Assembly (NCBI GenBank): GCA_917880885.1
Contig: OU862928.1
Coordinates: 12,667,721 to 12,731,720, forward strand
DNA from: Limnephilus marmoratus
Taxonomy: Eukaryota; Arthropoda; Insecta; Trichoptera; Limnephilidae
Reading direction: 5' to 3'
Length of the DNA stretch: 64,000 nt
The translations under genes and the position numbers were made by a program. Each line of letters opens with the position of its first letter. Positions within the stretch are counted from its first letter, which is position 1. Below the pieces are notes generated by a model. The model was not told where the DNA came from and did not search any database. It saw only the letters and a program-made list of their open reading frames with translations. Below, piece after piece: positions 34,300 to 44,122 of this stretch.

Positions 34300-35511
34300 C
34301 TTCTTCTAGGTTCGGTTGGTTCTGACGCCGGTCACGAAATAAAATCGTTCATCGTAACTAACGAGGACCGGCTCCATGAAGAGGTTCAGCGACTATGGGA
34401 GTTGGACACTATTCCCCAGCCTTCACAGCTCACCCCGGAGGAACAACTCTGTGAACAGATGTACTGCACGGACCATTCCCGTGACACTTCGGAACGATAC
34501 ATCGTAGCCTTGCCTTTTCGAGAAAGGGACAAGAATATCTCTTTTCCCGGGTCGCGCGAAGTCGCTTTACGCAGATTCCATTCACTTGAACGCAAACTCA
34601 TAGCAAATCCAACGTTCTTCGCCAAATCTCTAGTACAAAGGTTGTGGATTTTAAGGGTTGGTTGGGAGGACACCCCACCCGTTGACATCGTTCATCAATG
34701 GGAACGTTACACTAAACAATTACCGCTCTTGAATTCGTTCGAAATCCCTCGTTGGGTTTCAGTCCCTCACCTGAAATCATGCCAACTACATGGCTTCTCA
34801 GATAGTTCGGAAATTGGATATGGTGCGGTAGTTTACTTACGAACCACAGACGTTGACGGTATCGTCCAAGTTTTTTTAATTTGCGCCAAGTCTCTAGTCG
34901 CCCCCACCAAAAGTATTTCATTGCCTCATTTCGAACTTTGTGCGGCAATTCTTCTTGCAGATCTATTAAAATTCGTCAAGGAATTATACGTAACCTTGCT
35001 TTTAATCTCTAATACTTTTGCGTGGTCCGATTTAACCGCTGTGCTTGCATGGTTACGTTCTCCTTCATATCGCTGGAAAACTTTCGTGGTGAACCGTGTT
35101 AGTCACATCCAGGATGCCCTCGAAGATACTTCGTGGCATCACGTATTATCCGGCGATAACCCAGCGGACGTCGCTTCACGTGGTCAATCCCCAGCCGATC
35201 TAGTTGATAAAACGTTATGGTGGGCGGGGCCGCCGTGGCTAATTCAGCCAGTTGATTCTTGGCCATCCTTAGATGGCAATGTCGACGAAATTGAACCTCA
35301 CTTTGAGGAACGAGTTCAATCGTTATTAGTCCAACAGGATGAAAATTTGGTGGACTTACTACTTGTTAAATTTTCTTCTCTCCGGAAGATTCAACGCATT
35401 TTCGGTTATTGTCATAGATTCATTTACAACCTACGTAACAAAGAGTCTCGTCGGTCGGATCTTCCATTAAACCGTACCGAAGTTCACGTTTCGCTATTGA
35501 CAGTAGTTTAA
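34300..35511 (+). pseudogene. BEL/Pao Pol with RT core deleted, RNase H kept
   Basis: The frame enters the RT N-terminal region (YIVALPFRERDKN, then RRFHSLERKLIANPTFF). It jumps without a frameshift to LVQRLWILRVGWEDTPP, which normally lies after the RT palm and thumb. The several hundred residues between them, including the YxDD catalytic motif, are missing. RNase H follows: QLHGFSDSSEIGYGAVVY with the catalytic Asp, SLPHFELCAA with Glu, and DNPADVASRG. The frame stops at TAA 35509-35511, before integrase. The deletion being exactly in frame is notable. Confidence 0.9.
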
Positions 35512-36807
35512 CATATTCAATCTGTACATATCAATGATGATATCACGCGCTTGAATGAGGGCAACCTTCTTTCGAAACAAATGCGAAAGCTCAATCCATT
35601 CATTGACGACTACGGTGTGCTCGGGGTGGGTGGCAGGTTATCTCGATCTGGGCTTGAATTTGAGCATAAACATCCTGCTCTACTTCCTCGTGAATCCAAG
35701 CTCACTTTTCTTGTGATAGAAACTCTCCATCGAGAACATTGTCATCCAGGCATTAACACGATGCAATATTTGTTGACACAGCAGTTTTGGATTCTGTCGC
35801 CCAAGCGCGCCATCCGCCACTGTTTTTCAAAGTGTATACAATGTTATCGCATAAAACCAGCCCCTCTAGAACCTTTCATGACTGACCTAACCGCTGTTCG
35901 TGTAAATCAGGTTAAACCATTTTCGATCGTGGGCGTTTATTACGGTGATCCGTTTCACATTAAAGCTGGTAAATACCACGGCGCTAAGATAGACAAAACT
36001 TATCTTTGCTTATTCGTATGTTTTACCACCAAGGCTCTACATCTCGAAGTAGCTTCAGATCTGTCTACCGAATCTTTCATTGCAGCGCTACGTCGATTTG
36101 TAGGTAGACGAGGTCGTGTAAATGCCATACACTCAGATTGCGGTACAAATTTTGTCGGAGCTAAAACTCAACTTAATTCGTTCATGCACACTGCTTCACA
36201 GTCAGAACAAATCGATTTTCGTTTCAATCCTCCATCTAGTCCCCATTTCGGTGGCGTATGGGAGATTCAAATTAAATCGGTTAAATCTCATTTTTACCGC
36301 ATAATTGGAAACCAAACGTTAACTTTCGAGGAATTGACAACACTCTTCGTGCAGATTGAGGCCATGTTAAACTCTCGACCTCTCTACCCAATGAGTTCTG
36401 ACCCAAACGATTTGCGAGTGCTAACTCCAGGTCATTTTTTGACTTTGGAACCCTTGACCTCCGTGCCGGATGAGGATTATACTGATCTGAAAATCAACCG
36501 TCTGAGTCATTGGCAACTTATTCAACGTTGTCAGCAGGACTTTTGGAAACGATGGAAGGTTGAATACCTTCAATCGCTAACTCAGCGTGCCAAGTGGACC
36601 AAGCATTGCAGATCACTTTCTGTAAATGATGTAGTGATAATTCGAAGCGAAAATACTGTCCCTTTGCATTGGCCTATTGCACGAGTCGATAAATTGCACC
36701 CAGGTCCAGACGGCGTTGTGCGTGTCGCTACGGTCCGTACATCTAATGGTTCTATTCTCACGAGACCGTTAACCAAATTATGTCCACTACCTAGTCAAGT
36801 TGACTAA
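35512..36807 (+). pseudogene. BEL/Pao integrase, first catalytic Asp changed
   Basis: Integrase in the same frame as the rest of Pol. The zinc-binding region is HREHCHPGINTM and CFSKCIQCYRIK. Where BEL integrases read GVDYxGPF, this copy reads GVYYGDPF, so the first DDE Asp is Tyr. The second is present (IHSDCGTNFVG) and so is the Glu (FGGVWEIQIKS). The tail ends with PDGVVRVATVRTSNG. It stops at 36807. It would be predicted inactive for strand transfer. Confidence 0.9.
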
Positions 36808-37013
36808 TTGTTCTCGCTGTCGCGGATAATTTTAATAATATAATTATTATTTTTATTTATTTATTTTATTTTTTTGTTTGTTACGTCTTAGTATATCGTA
36901 TGACCTAGTTTAATTATTTCTTCGTTCACACAATATTTCATAACATTTCATGCTTTGGTTAAGGTTTAAAATTTTCTTTAAAAATACACTTTGTTGTATT
37001 TTGGTGGGTGGTA
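36808..37013 (+). other. 3' untranslated region of the plus-strand BEL element
   Basis: AT-rich, ending in TTTTGGTGGGTGGTA directly before the LTR. The G-rich end is a candidate polypurine tract, though interrupted by T. Confidence 0.6.
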
Positions 37014-37301
37014 TGTTTCATAACGCTTAATAAGATCTCGATGGGTTTGTTCTGATTCATGTACGAAGACCAGAATTCAAACCTATTGTTGAATTTCGCA
37101 CACTGGGTACTTATTTGGCTGAAATTACCGGTGTCAACCGTGGTCAAGGTGCAAAACAAGTGTTGTTTTTTCGTGAGTCTTCTGTTTGTAAGCAACTGTC
37201 AACATTGTACAACCGTCTATATCGTGACAAGCTAACATAATACGTAAAGTGAATCTACCGCCGGTAATTCACCACATCCCATCGCATAAGAACGAAATAA
37301 C
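37014..37301 (+). repeat. 3' LTR of the plus-strand BEL element, left part
   Basis: Matches 31728-32015. It is interrupted after ATAAC (37297-37301) by the Ty3-type insertion and resumes at 41355. The minus-strand frame over it is antisense to the LTR and is not a gene. Confidence 0.95.
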
Positions 37302-37577
37302 TGTGGTGAACGTATGTCTTGCGGTATGAAGAGACATGCGTGTATGAGTGAGACAGCATGAGGCACGTATAAAAGGGTGTGATTGTTGTCTACCGTCCTC
37401 TTTGGATTATCGCTTCGTAAGAAGCACTACCTGTACCATATCTCGGAACAAACTCGCTAAGTCTACCTACGAGTATTTATTGTTCAATCTCCCTGAACTG
37501 AGAGCACAATATAGAGGAATCTGGATCCATACAAAGGAGTCCAGAAAGTAATGTTGATACCGGCCACGGTCATCACA
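37302..37577 (+). repeat. 5' LTR of the inner Ty3-type element (276 bp)
   Basis: It starts TGTGGTGAACG and ends GGTCATCACA. A TATA box, TATAAAAG, is at 37368-37375. The only difference I see from the 3' LTR is C at 37449, where the 3' LTR has T. Confidence 0.95.
37368..37375 (+). promoter_or_regulatory. TATA box in the 5' LTR
   Basis: TATAAAAG lies 66 bases into the LTR, in the position expected for the U3 promoter. The same box is at 41140-41147 in the 3' LTR. Confidence 0.6.
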
Positions 37578-37790
37578 TTTGGCGCAGCCGATAAAGGAAC
37601 GAGAAGCAGCCAAAATCACATTTGGCGCAGCCGATAAAGGAACGAGAAGCAGCCAAAATCACATTTGGCGCAGCTGAAAAGGAACGAGAAGCAGTCAAAT
37701 CATATCACATTTGGCGCGGTTTGAAAAGAACCACGGGCAGCCAAATTGTCACATTTGGCAGTCGAAAGAGGAATCCGAGATTGAGGCTAC
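37574..37790 (+). repeat. Leader array of 43-bp units, each with a PBS-like core
   Basis: CACATTTGGCGCAGCCGATA starts a 43-bp unit at 37574 and again at 37617, and the two are identical. Diverging copies start at 37660, 37706 and 37750. The first unit overlaps the last four bases of the LTR. The presumed primer-binding site TGGCGCAGCCGATAAAGG (37580-37597) is therefore present twice in perfect form. Confidence 0.9.
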
Positions 37791-38104
37791 AGGGGCAACA
37801 GGCAAGAGTAGCAGATATTGGCATCCGAGGAACAGCAAGGCGCTGGTTTGGTTATTCAGTGCCGAGAATCAGGAGCATACACGTAAGGCGTGGATGGAGA
37901 AGTCCGGGTCTTCAGGAGAAGACCAGAGACCAGGTGCAGACCTCACGGAAGGCGTGCCGGGCATTTGAAGGACGACCAGGGTTCAGGAGCCAGGAGACGG
38001 TCCGCGGAAGGGCGAGATCGGAGCAGCAGCATCAAGTCAACAGAGTCGTGAGTTGAGTGCTGTTTGTAAAATTTTCTGCTTTTATTGATTGTATCTGTGT
38101 GAAG

Positions 38105-40941
38105 ATGGAAGGGGGAGAACTGCCCAGGTTTTGTCATTTGAGGGACAAACTGGAGACGTTCGTGTTGCAATACGAACAGTTCATCCTCGTCAATGATGAC
38201 AAGTTAAATTCGGTAGAAAAAAGAGAGCGGTTTTAATATCTCATTTACACACAGAGACAATAGATTTATTGATTGATTTGTGTTTTCCTAAAAAAATTAC
38301 AGATATTACGGTCGAAAATTTATTGTTATTACTAGAGAATCATGTAGGTATCAAACGAAATGTTTTCAAAGAGCGCGAAATTTTTTTTGCTACGAAACAA
38401 AAAAGTTCAGAATCGGTTAATGATTATATAGCACGGTTAAGAAATCTCGTTAGATTTTGCAAATTCGAGGACAGACTTGAATATAATTTAAAAGATGTTT
38501 TTGTCACCGGTCTTCGAGTGGGGCGTATTAAGGAGAAATTATTTGTAGAGGCTGAAAACTTTTCATTAAAAAAGGTTATAGAATGTGCTATTGCTATGGA
38601 TTCATTCGAGGTAATGAAAAAGCAAATTAAAACGGAAAGTGTTGATTTAGTAAATAAATTTAAAAATACATCGAACAATTTGTCACAAAAACAAAATTCG
38701 GTAGGTAAACATTTTTTTAGAACTTCGGACAAGAATGTTACATCGTACAGAGTGAGGTCAGCGGACCGAACAAAGTGTAAACATTGCGGGAATTATCACG
38801 ATTCAGTAAACTGTAAATTTAAAGACGTGTTTTGTTATAAATGCAGAGTGAAAGGGCATATTGGGAAGATATGTCGCGGTTTAAAATATAATAACATTTC
38901 TTCAGTGTTCGTAAATACGCAGGAACATAAAAACATGTTGCGGATAAACGCAGTATATTGTGAACCAATATTGTGCAAAGTTTTAGTGAATAATGTGGAA
39001 CTAAACGGTTTATTGGACACAGGGGCGGCAATTTCGATTTTAACGGACGAAGATTATGTTAAACATTTCAAACATTTGATGTTAAAACCAAAGAATTTAA
39101 CCTTAATGGGTTACGCTAACTGTAAGTTAAATTTATTGGGTTGTATCTTATTAACAGTTGATTTTAACGGTTATAGGGAAATGTTAGAATTTTGCGTAGT
39201 AAAACATGGAACAATTACGGTTCTAGGGCGTGATTTCATTAAAAAGTTTAATATTGGATTTACGGGCTTACAATCTACTTTATCCCAGGAGGGAAGTGAA
39301 AATGTTTCTCACAATATGGTTGAGAATAATACTAGTGTAATTGATAATTTAATTCGGAAATTCCCGGAGGTTTTTTCGGAGAAACTGGGTAAATTCAATA
39401 AATATAAAGTGCATTTGAAATTAAAAGAGAATGCGGAACCGAAATTCTGCAATCCGAGAAATATACCGTTTGCTTTAAAAGCAAAGGTTAAATCGGAATT
39501 GGGATGTTTACAATCGGAAGGTATTTCAGTTCCGGTAAACTATAGTAAGTTTGCGTCACAAATCGTTCCAATAGAAAAAAATAATGGGGAAATAAATGAA
39601 CAATCAATTTCAGCCCAGGAGGGTAGTGAAATTTTTTCTCATAGTGTTTTTGAGAATGATAGAAGTGATTTACAATCAATTTCATCCCAGGAGGGTAGTG
39701 AAATTTTTTCTCATAGTGGTTTTGATGATGATAGAAGTGATTTACAATCAATTTCATCCCAGGAGGGTAGTGAAATTTTTTCTCATAGTGTATTTGAGAG
39801 TGGTAGAAGTAAAGTGAATAAAAAATTTCGAAAATTCCAGGAGGTTTTTTCGGAGAAAACGGGTAGTTTTAATAAAAGTAAAGTGCAATTAGAATTAATT
39901 GGGAATGAGGAACCAGTTCACGTAGAGAATGACTTGGATACTCAAATTCTAAGTTTATTTAAAAATAACAGAGATTTACCTATAACGGAAGAAATATGGA
40001 GTAGGGTGCATATTAATTATGCGGGCCCAATTGCAAATAAATATTTTCTTGTAATTATTGACTCAACCTCAAAATGGTTAGACTGTGTAGAAGTAAAGTC
40101 TCCAAATTCGTATAACACTATTAAAATATTAAAGGGTTTATTTAGTTATTTCGGGAGTGTACAGACAATAGTTTCAGATAATGGAGCCGCTTTCATGTCA
40201 GCGGACTTCAAAGAGTTTTGTGAGATGAATAACATCAAACATTTAACGACTCCGGTAAATCATCCACAATCAAATGGTCTAGCAGAAAACGCGGTTCGAA
40301 CGTGTAAAATTTTTTTAAAAAAAATGATGATAAGAAATAAGTTTCAGTCAGGTTATGAGGAAAAATTAGGAAATTTTTTAATTGATTACAGAAATGCACC
40401 ACACTGTACAACTGGCTTAGAACCTGCAGTTGTAATGTTTGGAAGGAAACTAAGGTCAAACTTAAACAGTTTTGTACCGAGAGGGGGGAGAGATAAGGAT
40501 AATAGAATTAAGAAAGAAACAAAAATTAAAATGTCTAAATGTCAGGAAAATCAAAAATATTATTATAAAAGAAATAATAAAGAATCGGTGGGTTTTTCGA
40601 TTAATCAAAAGGTAATGGTTAGAGATTTCAGAGACCAAAACAATGATAAATGGGTACCAGGGAAAGTGTATAAACAATTAGGAAAAAAACTTTATATAAT
40701 TGAGGTAAATTTAAATGGTAAAATTATGGTTAAATTATGTGTGTCATGGGAAAAGAAACACAGCAATCCTTATGTCGCGTCTGAGACGAAGAGACTGTCG
40801 TATGATGAATACGATGTCTCCAGCTTTGGCCTGGATGACAGTCTAATGGGTTTTTCTCCTTCTCATTCCAGCTCCAGTGATCCAGTGGCGTCAACGTCGG
40901 GAAATTGGAAGGACCGACTACGACCACGAACACACAGATGA
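38105..40941 (+). CDS. Gag-protease-integrase polyprotein without RT/RNase H
   Basis: An ATG at 38105 opens a Gag N-terminus that slips by -1 at an A6 run (38215-38220) into the frame open to 40941. From 38269 that frame has 890 codons with no stop. Domains: Gag; two zinc knuckles near residues 170-204 (CKHCGNYHDSVNC and CYKCRVKGHIGKIC); protease LLDTGAAISIL near residue 248; the first residues of RT, ending near IVPIEKNNGEI; three 24-residue repeats (SQEGSEIFSHS core); then an integrase core. The RT palm, RNase H and integrase zinc finger are gone. In integrase the first DDE Asp is Asn (RVHINYAGPI); VSDNGAAF and NGLAENAV are kept. The C-terminal tail is Ser-rich. Confidence 0.9.
39601..39816 (+). 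repeat. 72-bp in-frame tandem repeat, three units
   Basis: Units start at 39601, 39673 and 39745 (CAATCAATTTCA followed by CCCAGGAGGGTAGTGAA). A fourth, diverged copy lies upstream at 39271, next to a segment (GAGGTTTTTTCGGAGAAA) that is also duplicated at about 39841. The array sits exactly where RT should be. Confidence 0.92.
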
Positions 40942-41073
40942 GTCAATGAAGGCAGCACTCAGCTCTCGACTCAACATGAATTACTTACATTGTAAATATT
41001 GGAATATTTTATGTATTGTAAATAATTATCAGTTCATGTTGTGTAACTGTCTTCGGATTTAAGTGTGGAGGGA

Positions 41074-41349
41074 TGTGGTGAACGTATGTCTTGCGGTATG
41101 AAGAGACATGCGTGTATGAGTGAGACAGCATGAGGCACGTATAAAAGGGTGTGATTGTTGTCTACCGTCCTCTTTGGATTATCGCTTCGTAAGAAGCACT
41201 ACCTGTACCATATCTCGGAATAAACTCGCTAAGTCTACCTACGAGTATTTATTGTTCAATCTCCCTGAACTGAGAGCACAATATAGAGGAATCTGGATCC
41301 ATACAAAGGAGTCCAGAAAGTAATGTTGATACCGGCCACGGTCATCACA
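41074..41349 (+). repeat. 3' LTR of the inner Ty3-type element (276 bp)
   Basis: The match to 37302-37577 is complete except at 41221. Here the sequence reads AATAAA (41219-41224), a canonical polyadenylation signal; the 5' copy reads AACAAA. The preceding purine-rich AAGTGTGGAGGGA (41061-41073) is the likely polypurine tract. Confidence 0.95.
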
Positions 41350-41354
41350 ATAAC

Positions 41355-41576
41355 GACTGCCCATAAATATACCAACCCCCGACCGACTGCCTGTGGACCA
41401 GCCAAAGACCACGAGGGACCCACAAACCGGGCAAGATTGCCATCATTATCGTAAGTCCCTCTGTGATATATCTTTGCATTTGTTTAATGAACATATTCTA
41501 TCGAGATCCGTAGGCGTTTAATTTAGCAAGGAATAACCACAGGTTATTCTAACCCCGTGCCATCGTGCACGTTATA
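41355..41576 (+). repeat. 3' LTR of the plus-strand BEL element, right part
   Basis: Matches 32016-32237 with one visible substitution (AGGTTATTC versus AGGTTAGTC). With 37014-37301 it restores a 510-bp LTR exactly. Confidence 0.95.
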
Positions 41577-41605
41577 CCAAGTGAACCACTTTTGTGGAAA
41601 AACAG
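41577..41605 (-). pseudogene. BEL/Pao integrase fragment between two insertions
   Basis: About nine codons of the outer element's integrase (CFSTKVVHL on the minus strand), left between the CCAAG target duplication and a LINE tail. Joined conceptually to 31727 it continues into ELVSDLS. This is what shows that the two halves belong to one element. Confidence 0.85.
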
Positions 41606-41936
41606 ACAACTTTTTTAATTTTTTTTATTGGTAATAGAAGGTACATAAATTACAAATAAATTTTATACAGTAATTAATTACATAGTAGAATATTTGATGT
41701 ACCCCCATAATTAAGCAAGGCTTGTGTGTATGGGGGGGTGTTATTGTATTGCTTTTTTTATATCATTCAGTTTAAGTTTTCAGTATAATTTTTAAGGTAT
41801 ATTTTAAAAAATTTTATATTGGTATTCATGTTTCAAATTTTTTCTGGTAATGAATTAAAAAATTTTGCTGCGAGATATTTATGACTCAATTGTCCAATTT
41901 TTTTTTTTACATTATGGAGTGGGAAGTATGGATTAA
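41606..41936 (-). mobile_element. 5'-truncated LINE tail inside the outer integrase
   Basis: On the minus strand the sequence reads as a LINE C-terminus, including HKYLAAKFFNSLPEKI near 41,840-41,890, then 3' untranslated sequence with a T/A-rich end near 41,610-41,640. Outer integrase codons flank it on both sides (YLRIFV before, VCFSTKVV after). It is a separate insertion from the BEL and Ty3 elements. Confidence 0.75.
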
Positions 41937-42895
41937 CAAAAATACGTAAATACGATTTCACGAGTGGGGCCTTCCTCAGTAGCCCACTTTTGGTTGGAAT
42001 TGGTCGACCAAATCGACCCCCGTGACAGCGAACGGTCGGCTCGGTGTGATTCTTTCGCTCGGTAAGTTGCCCATGTTTTGGTTACCAGTACGAGGAGGAC
42101 ACCGAAAACACACAATACACTTATGTAATATCTTTTTAACAGTATTTTTCCCAAAAATAGGCCAAAACTTTAATCTTATTTCAGCTAATAGGGCTTGAGG
42201 TTGTGGTTCAGCTACACTTAAATTACCCGAAATTTTACTTTTAATATTTCTGCAGTTATTTACTAACCGCAGCACATATGCTGTAACCCTTTTCAATTTG
42301 ATAAATGAGGAAAATTTTCCAAATATTTCCCATTCTTGAATATCTGTAGATAATAGAATATTTTTGCTCTTGAGCTCCGGAGGGTTTGAACAGGAAATGT
42401 TCGATATAGGCCAATCGTTGACTTCGTCAGTCATCCAACTTGGTTTATTCCACCATATTGTAGAATTTATCAATTTATCTGCAGTAGTTCCTCTTGAAAA
42501 TATATCCGCTGCATTGTCGGATGATGATACGTGTCTCCATTGATCTGGATCACTCAGCTCTTGTATTTTGGCTACTCGATTGGCCACGAAGGTGCTCCAA
42601 CGAGTAGGTTGACCTTTCAGCCAACACAGCGCTATCGTAGAGTCACACCAATAATATGTGTTGAACTCCTTTATATTTAGTGCTTGTTTTATAGTCTTCA
42701 TTAATTTCGCCAGTAGTACAGCACTATACAGCTCCAACTTAGGCAGTGAAATACACTTCGATGGTGCTACCCTTGATTTGGATGTTATTAAATGTGAATG
42801 CCACTTACCGCTGTGGTCCATTGACACCATATAAATACAGGCTCCGAAAGCCTTCTCAGACGAATTGCAAAAACCGTGTAGCTGTAACTCTTTTC
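41937..42895 (-). pseudogene. BEL/Pao RNase H and integrase N-terminus (outer element)
   Basis: RNase H begins near 42895 with LQLHGFCNSSEKAFGACIY, where the catalytic Asp (usual FCDAS) is Asn. It continues through SLPKLELYSAVLLAK, YYWCDSTIALCWL and SDNAADIFSRG. The integrase N-terminus follows. It jumps from GNLSVAE to PQALLAEIRLKFWPI, so about 100 residues of the usual linker are missing. The zinc-binding part ends at CIVCFRC, and the core begins AVTGVDLVDQFQPKVGY with the first DDE Asp kept. The last residues (LLRKAPLVKSYLRIFV) follow a stop and run to 41937, where a LINE interrupts them. Confidence 0.88.
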
Positions 42896-44091
42896 AACAC
42901 ATTTAGCTGAATTAAATCTTGCAGGTAGGTCCTCCAGGGTGCTAATATTTCATTAGGTAATTGATTATCCCACGCTGCTTTGGACTGCCACAGCCTTTGC
43001 ATTATCAATTTGGCTATGACTATTATCGGTCCTAGGAGTCCCAATGGATCGAAGGTTGATGCGACGCAAGACAATATCTCTCGTTTGCTCTCGGTTGGAC
43101 CTGATGGCTTCATTATTACATAAGAAAAGTAATCAGATTCATTGTTCCATATTAATCCTAATATTTTCTCAGTTTTTGGATTGTCAGTAATAATTTTGTC
43201 AGAATTGCCTGATTCGGCACACTTAGCTTGGCCCGACTCGGCTGACAATTCTAAAGCATTGGACCTCCACTTCCTCAAAGCCATCCCCGTAGATGACAAG
43301 ATGCTGATTAATTCTTCTTTTAACTTCATACAGGATTCCAGCTCATCTGCTCCCGTTAACAAGTCATCCATATAGAAGTCATTTTCTATGACCTGTCTAG
43401 CTCTAGGAAAAATTAAATTATTATCCATACCAATTTACTTTAAGCATCTTGTGGCCAAGAAGGAGGAAGGTGCCAGCCCATAAGTCACGGTCTTCAGACG
43501 ATAATGCTTGAGCACATCCTGTGGCGACTCGCGCCATACTATCTTCTGCAGGTCAAGGTCATCTTCACACATGTTAATCTGGCGGTACATCTTCTCGATG
43601 TCAGCAGTCATGACTACTTGATGTTTCCTGAAATGCAATAGTTGGTTATATAGATCCTTCTGTATAACAGGTCCTGTCATCAAGGCTTCATTGAGGGAAA
43701 TTCCATTTGAGGTTTTGGCGGAGCCGTCAAAAACGACCCTCACTTTAGTAGTAGTGCTGGATTCTTTCACTACAGCGTGATGCGGTAAAAAATAGGAGTC
43801 ACGATCCCCTTTTGACTGGTCACACACCTCCATGTGTCCCAATTCTTCATATTCACGCATGAATTTTACATATTGTGTCTTCAACTCGGGATGTGACACA
43901 CATTTTCTTTCCATATTTTTAAATCTCTTTTCGGCAGTGAGCAATGAGTTTCCCAACTGATCAATGCATGCCCGACGCGGTAAACTTACTACATATCTAC
44001 CGTCATCTTCTCTAGTATGAGTACTAACAAAACTGGCTTCGCAAGCCTTTTCTTCTTGAGTTTGAATTTTAGTGGAATTAATCTCTTGCAA
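42856..44091 (-). pseudogene. BEL/Pao reverse transcriptase (outer element)
   Basis: Minus-strand RT. The first part (44091-43435) carries DGRYVVSLPRR, VRVVFDGSAKTSNG, VVMTADIEKMYRQI and TYGLAPSSFLATRCL. An in-frame TAA at 43435-43437 follows. The same frame then resumes with the catalytic NDFYMDDLLTG and continues to TFDPLGLLGPI and LMQRLWQSKAAWD. A frameshift near 42,860-42,900 leads into RNase H. The catalytic motif is intact, so this is the only BEL copy in the window that still shows its RT palm. Confidence 0.9.
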
Positions 44092-44122
44092 TTTCCATTT
44101 TTTTTCTATTTGATGACTAAAC

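Larger units (their letters stand above)
37302..41349 (+). mobile_element. Ty3-type LTR element lacking RT/RNase H (inner element)
   Basis: Inserted in the BEL 3' LTR with a 5-bp target duplication ATAAC (37297-37301 and 41350-41354). It has two 276-bp LTRs with one difference, a repeated leader, and one very long open frame holding gag, zinc knuckles, protease and an integrase core. The RT and RNase H are absent and are replaced by 72-bp repeats. It is the youngest insertion of the nest. Confidence 0.95.
31728..41576 (+). mobile_element. Plus-strand BEL/Pao element with deleted RT (middle element)
   Basis: A complete LTR-to-LTR insertion in the outer integrase, flanked by CCAAG duplications. 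The 510-bp LTRs differ at about five positions by eye. The internal region has gag, NC-protease, RNase H and integrase in one frame with four stops, and no RT palm. Its 3' LTR is itself split by the Ty3-type element at 37302-41349. Without that insert the element would be about 5.8 kb. Confidence 0.93.

Noticed and set aside
37348..37551. 67-codon frame also present at 41120-41323
   Set aside because: It lies wholly within the two copies of the 276-bp LTR; it is repeated because the LTR is.
38215..38221. Programmed -1 frameshift in the inner Ty3-type gag
   Set aside because: The frame does change at an A6 run, but the phase does not match a canonical slippery heptamer. A simple indel is as likely, so I did not call a site.
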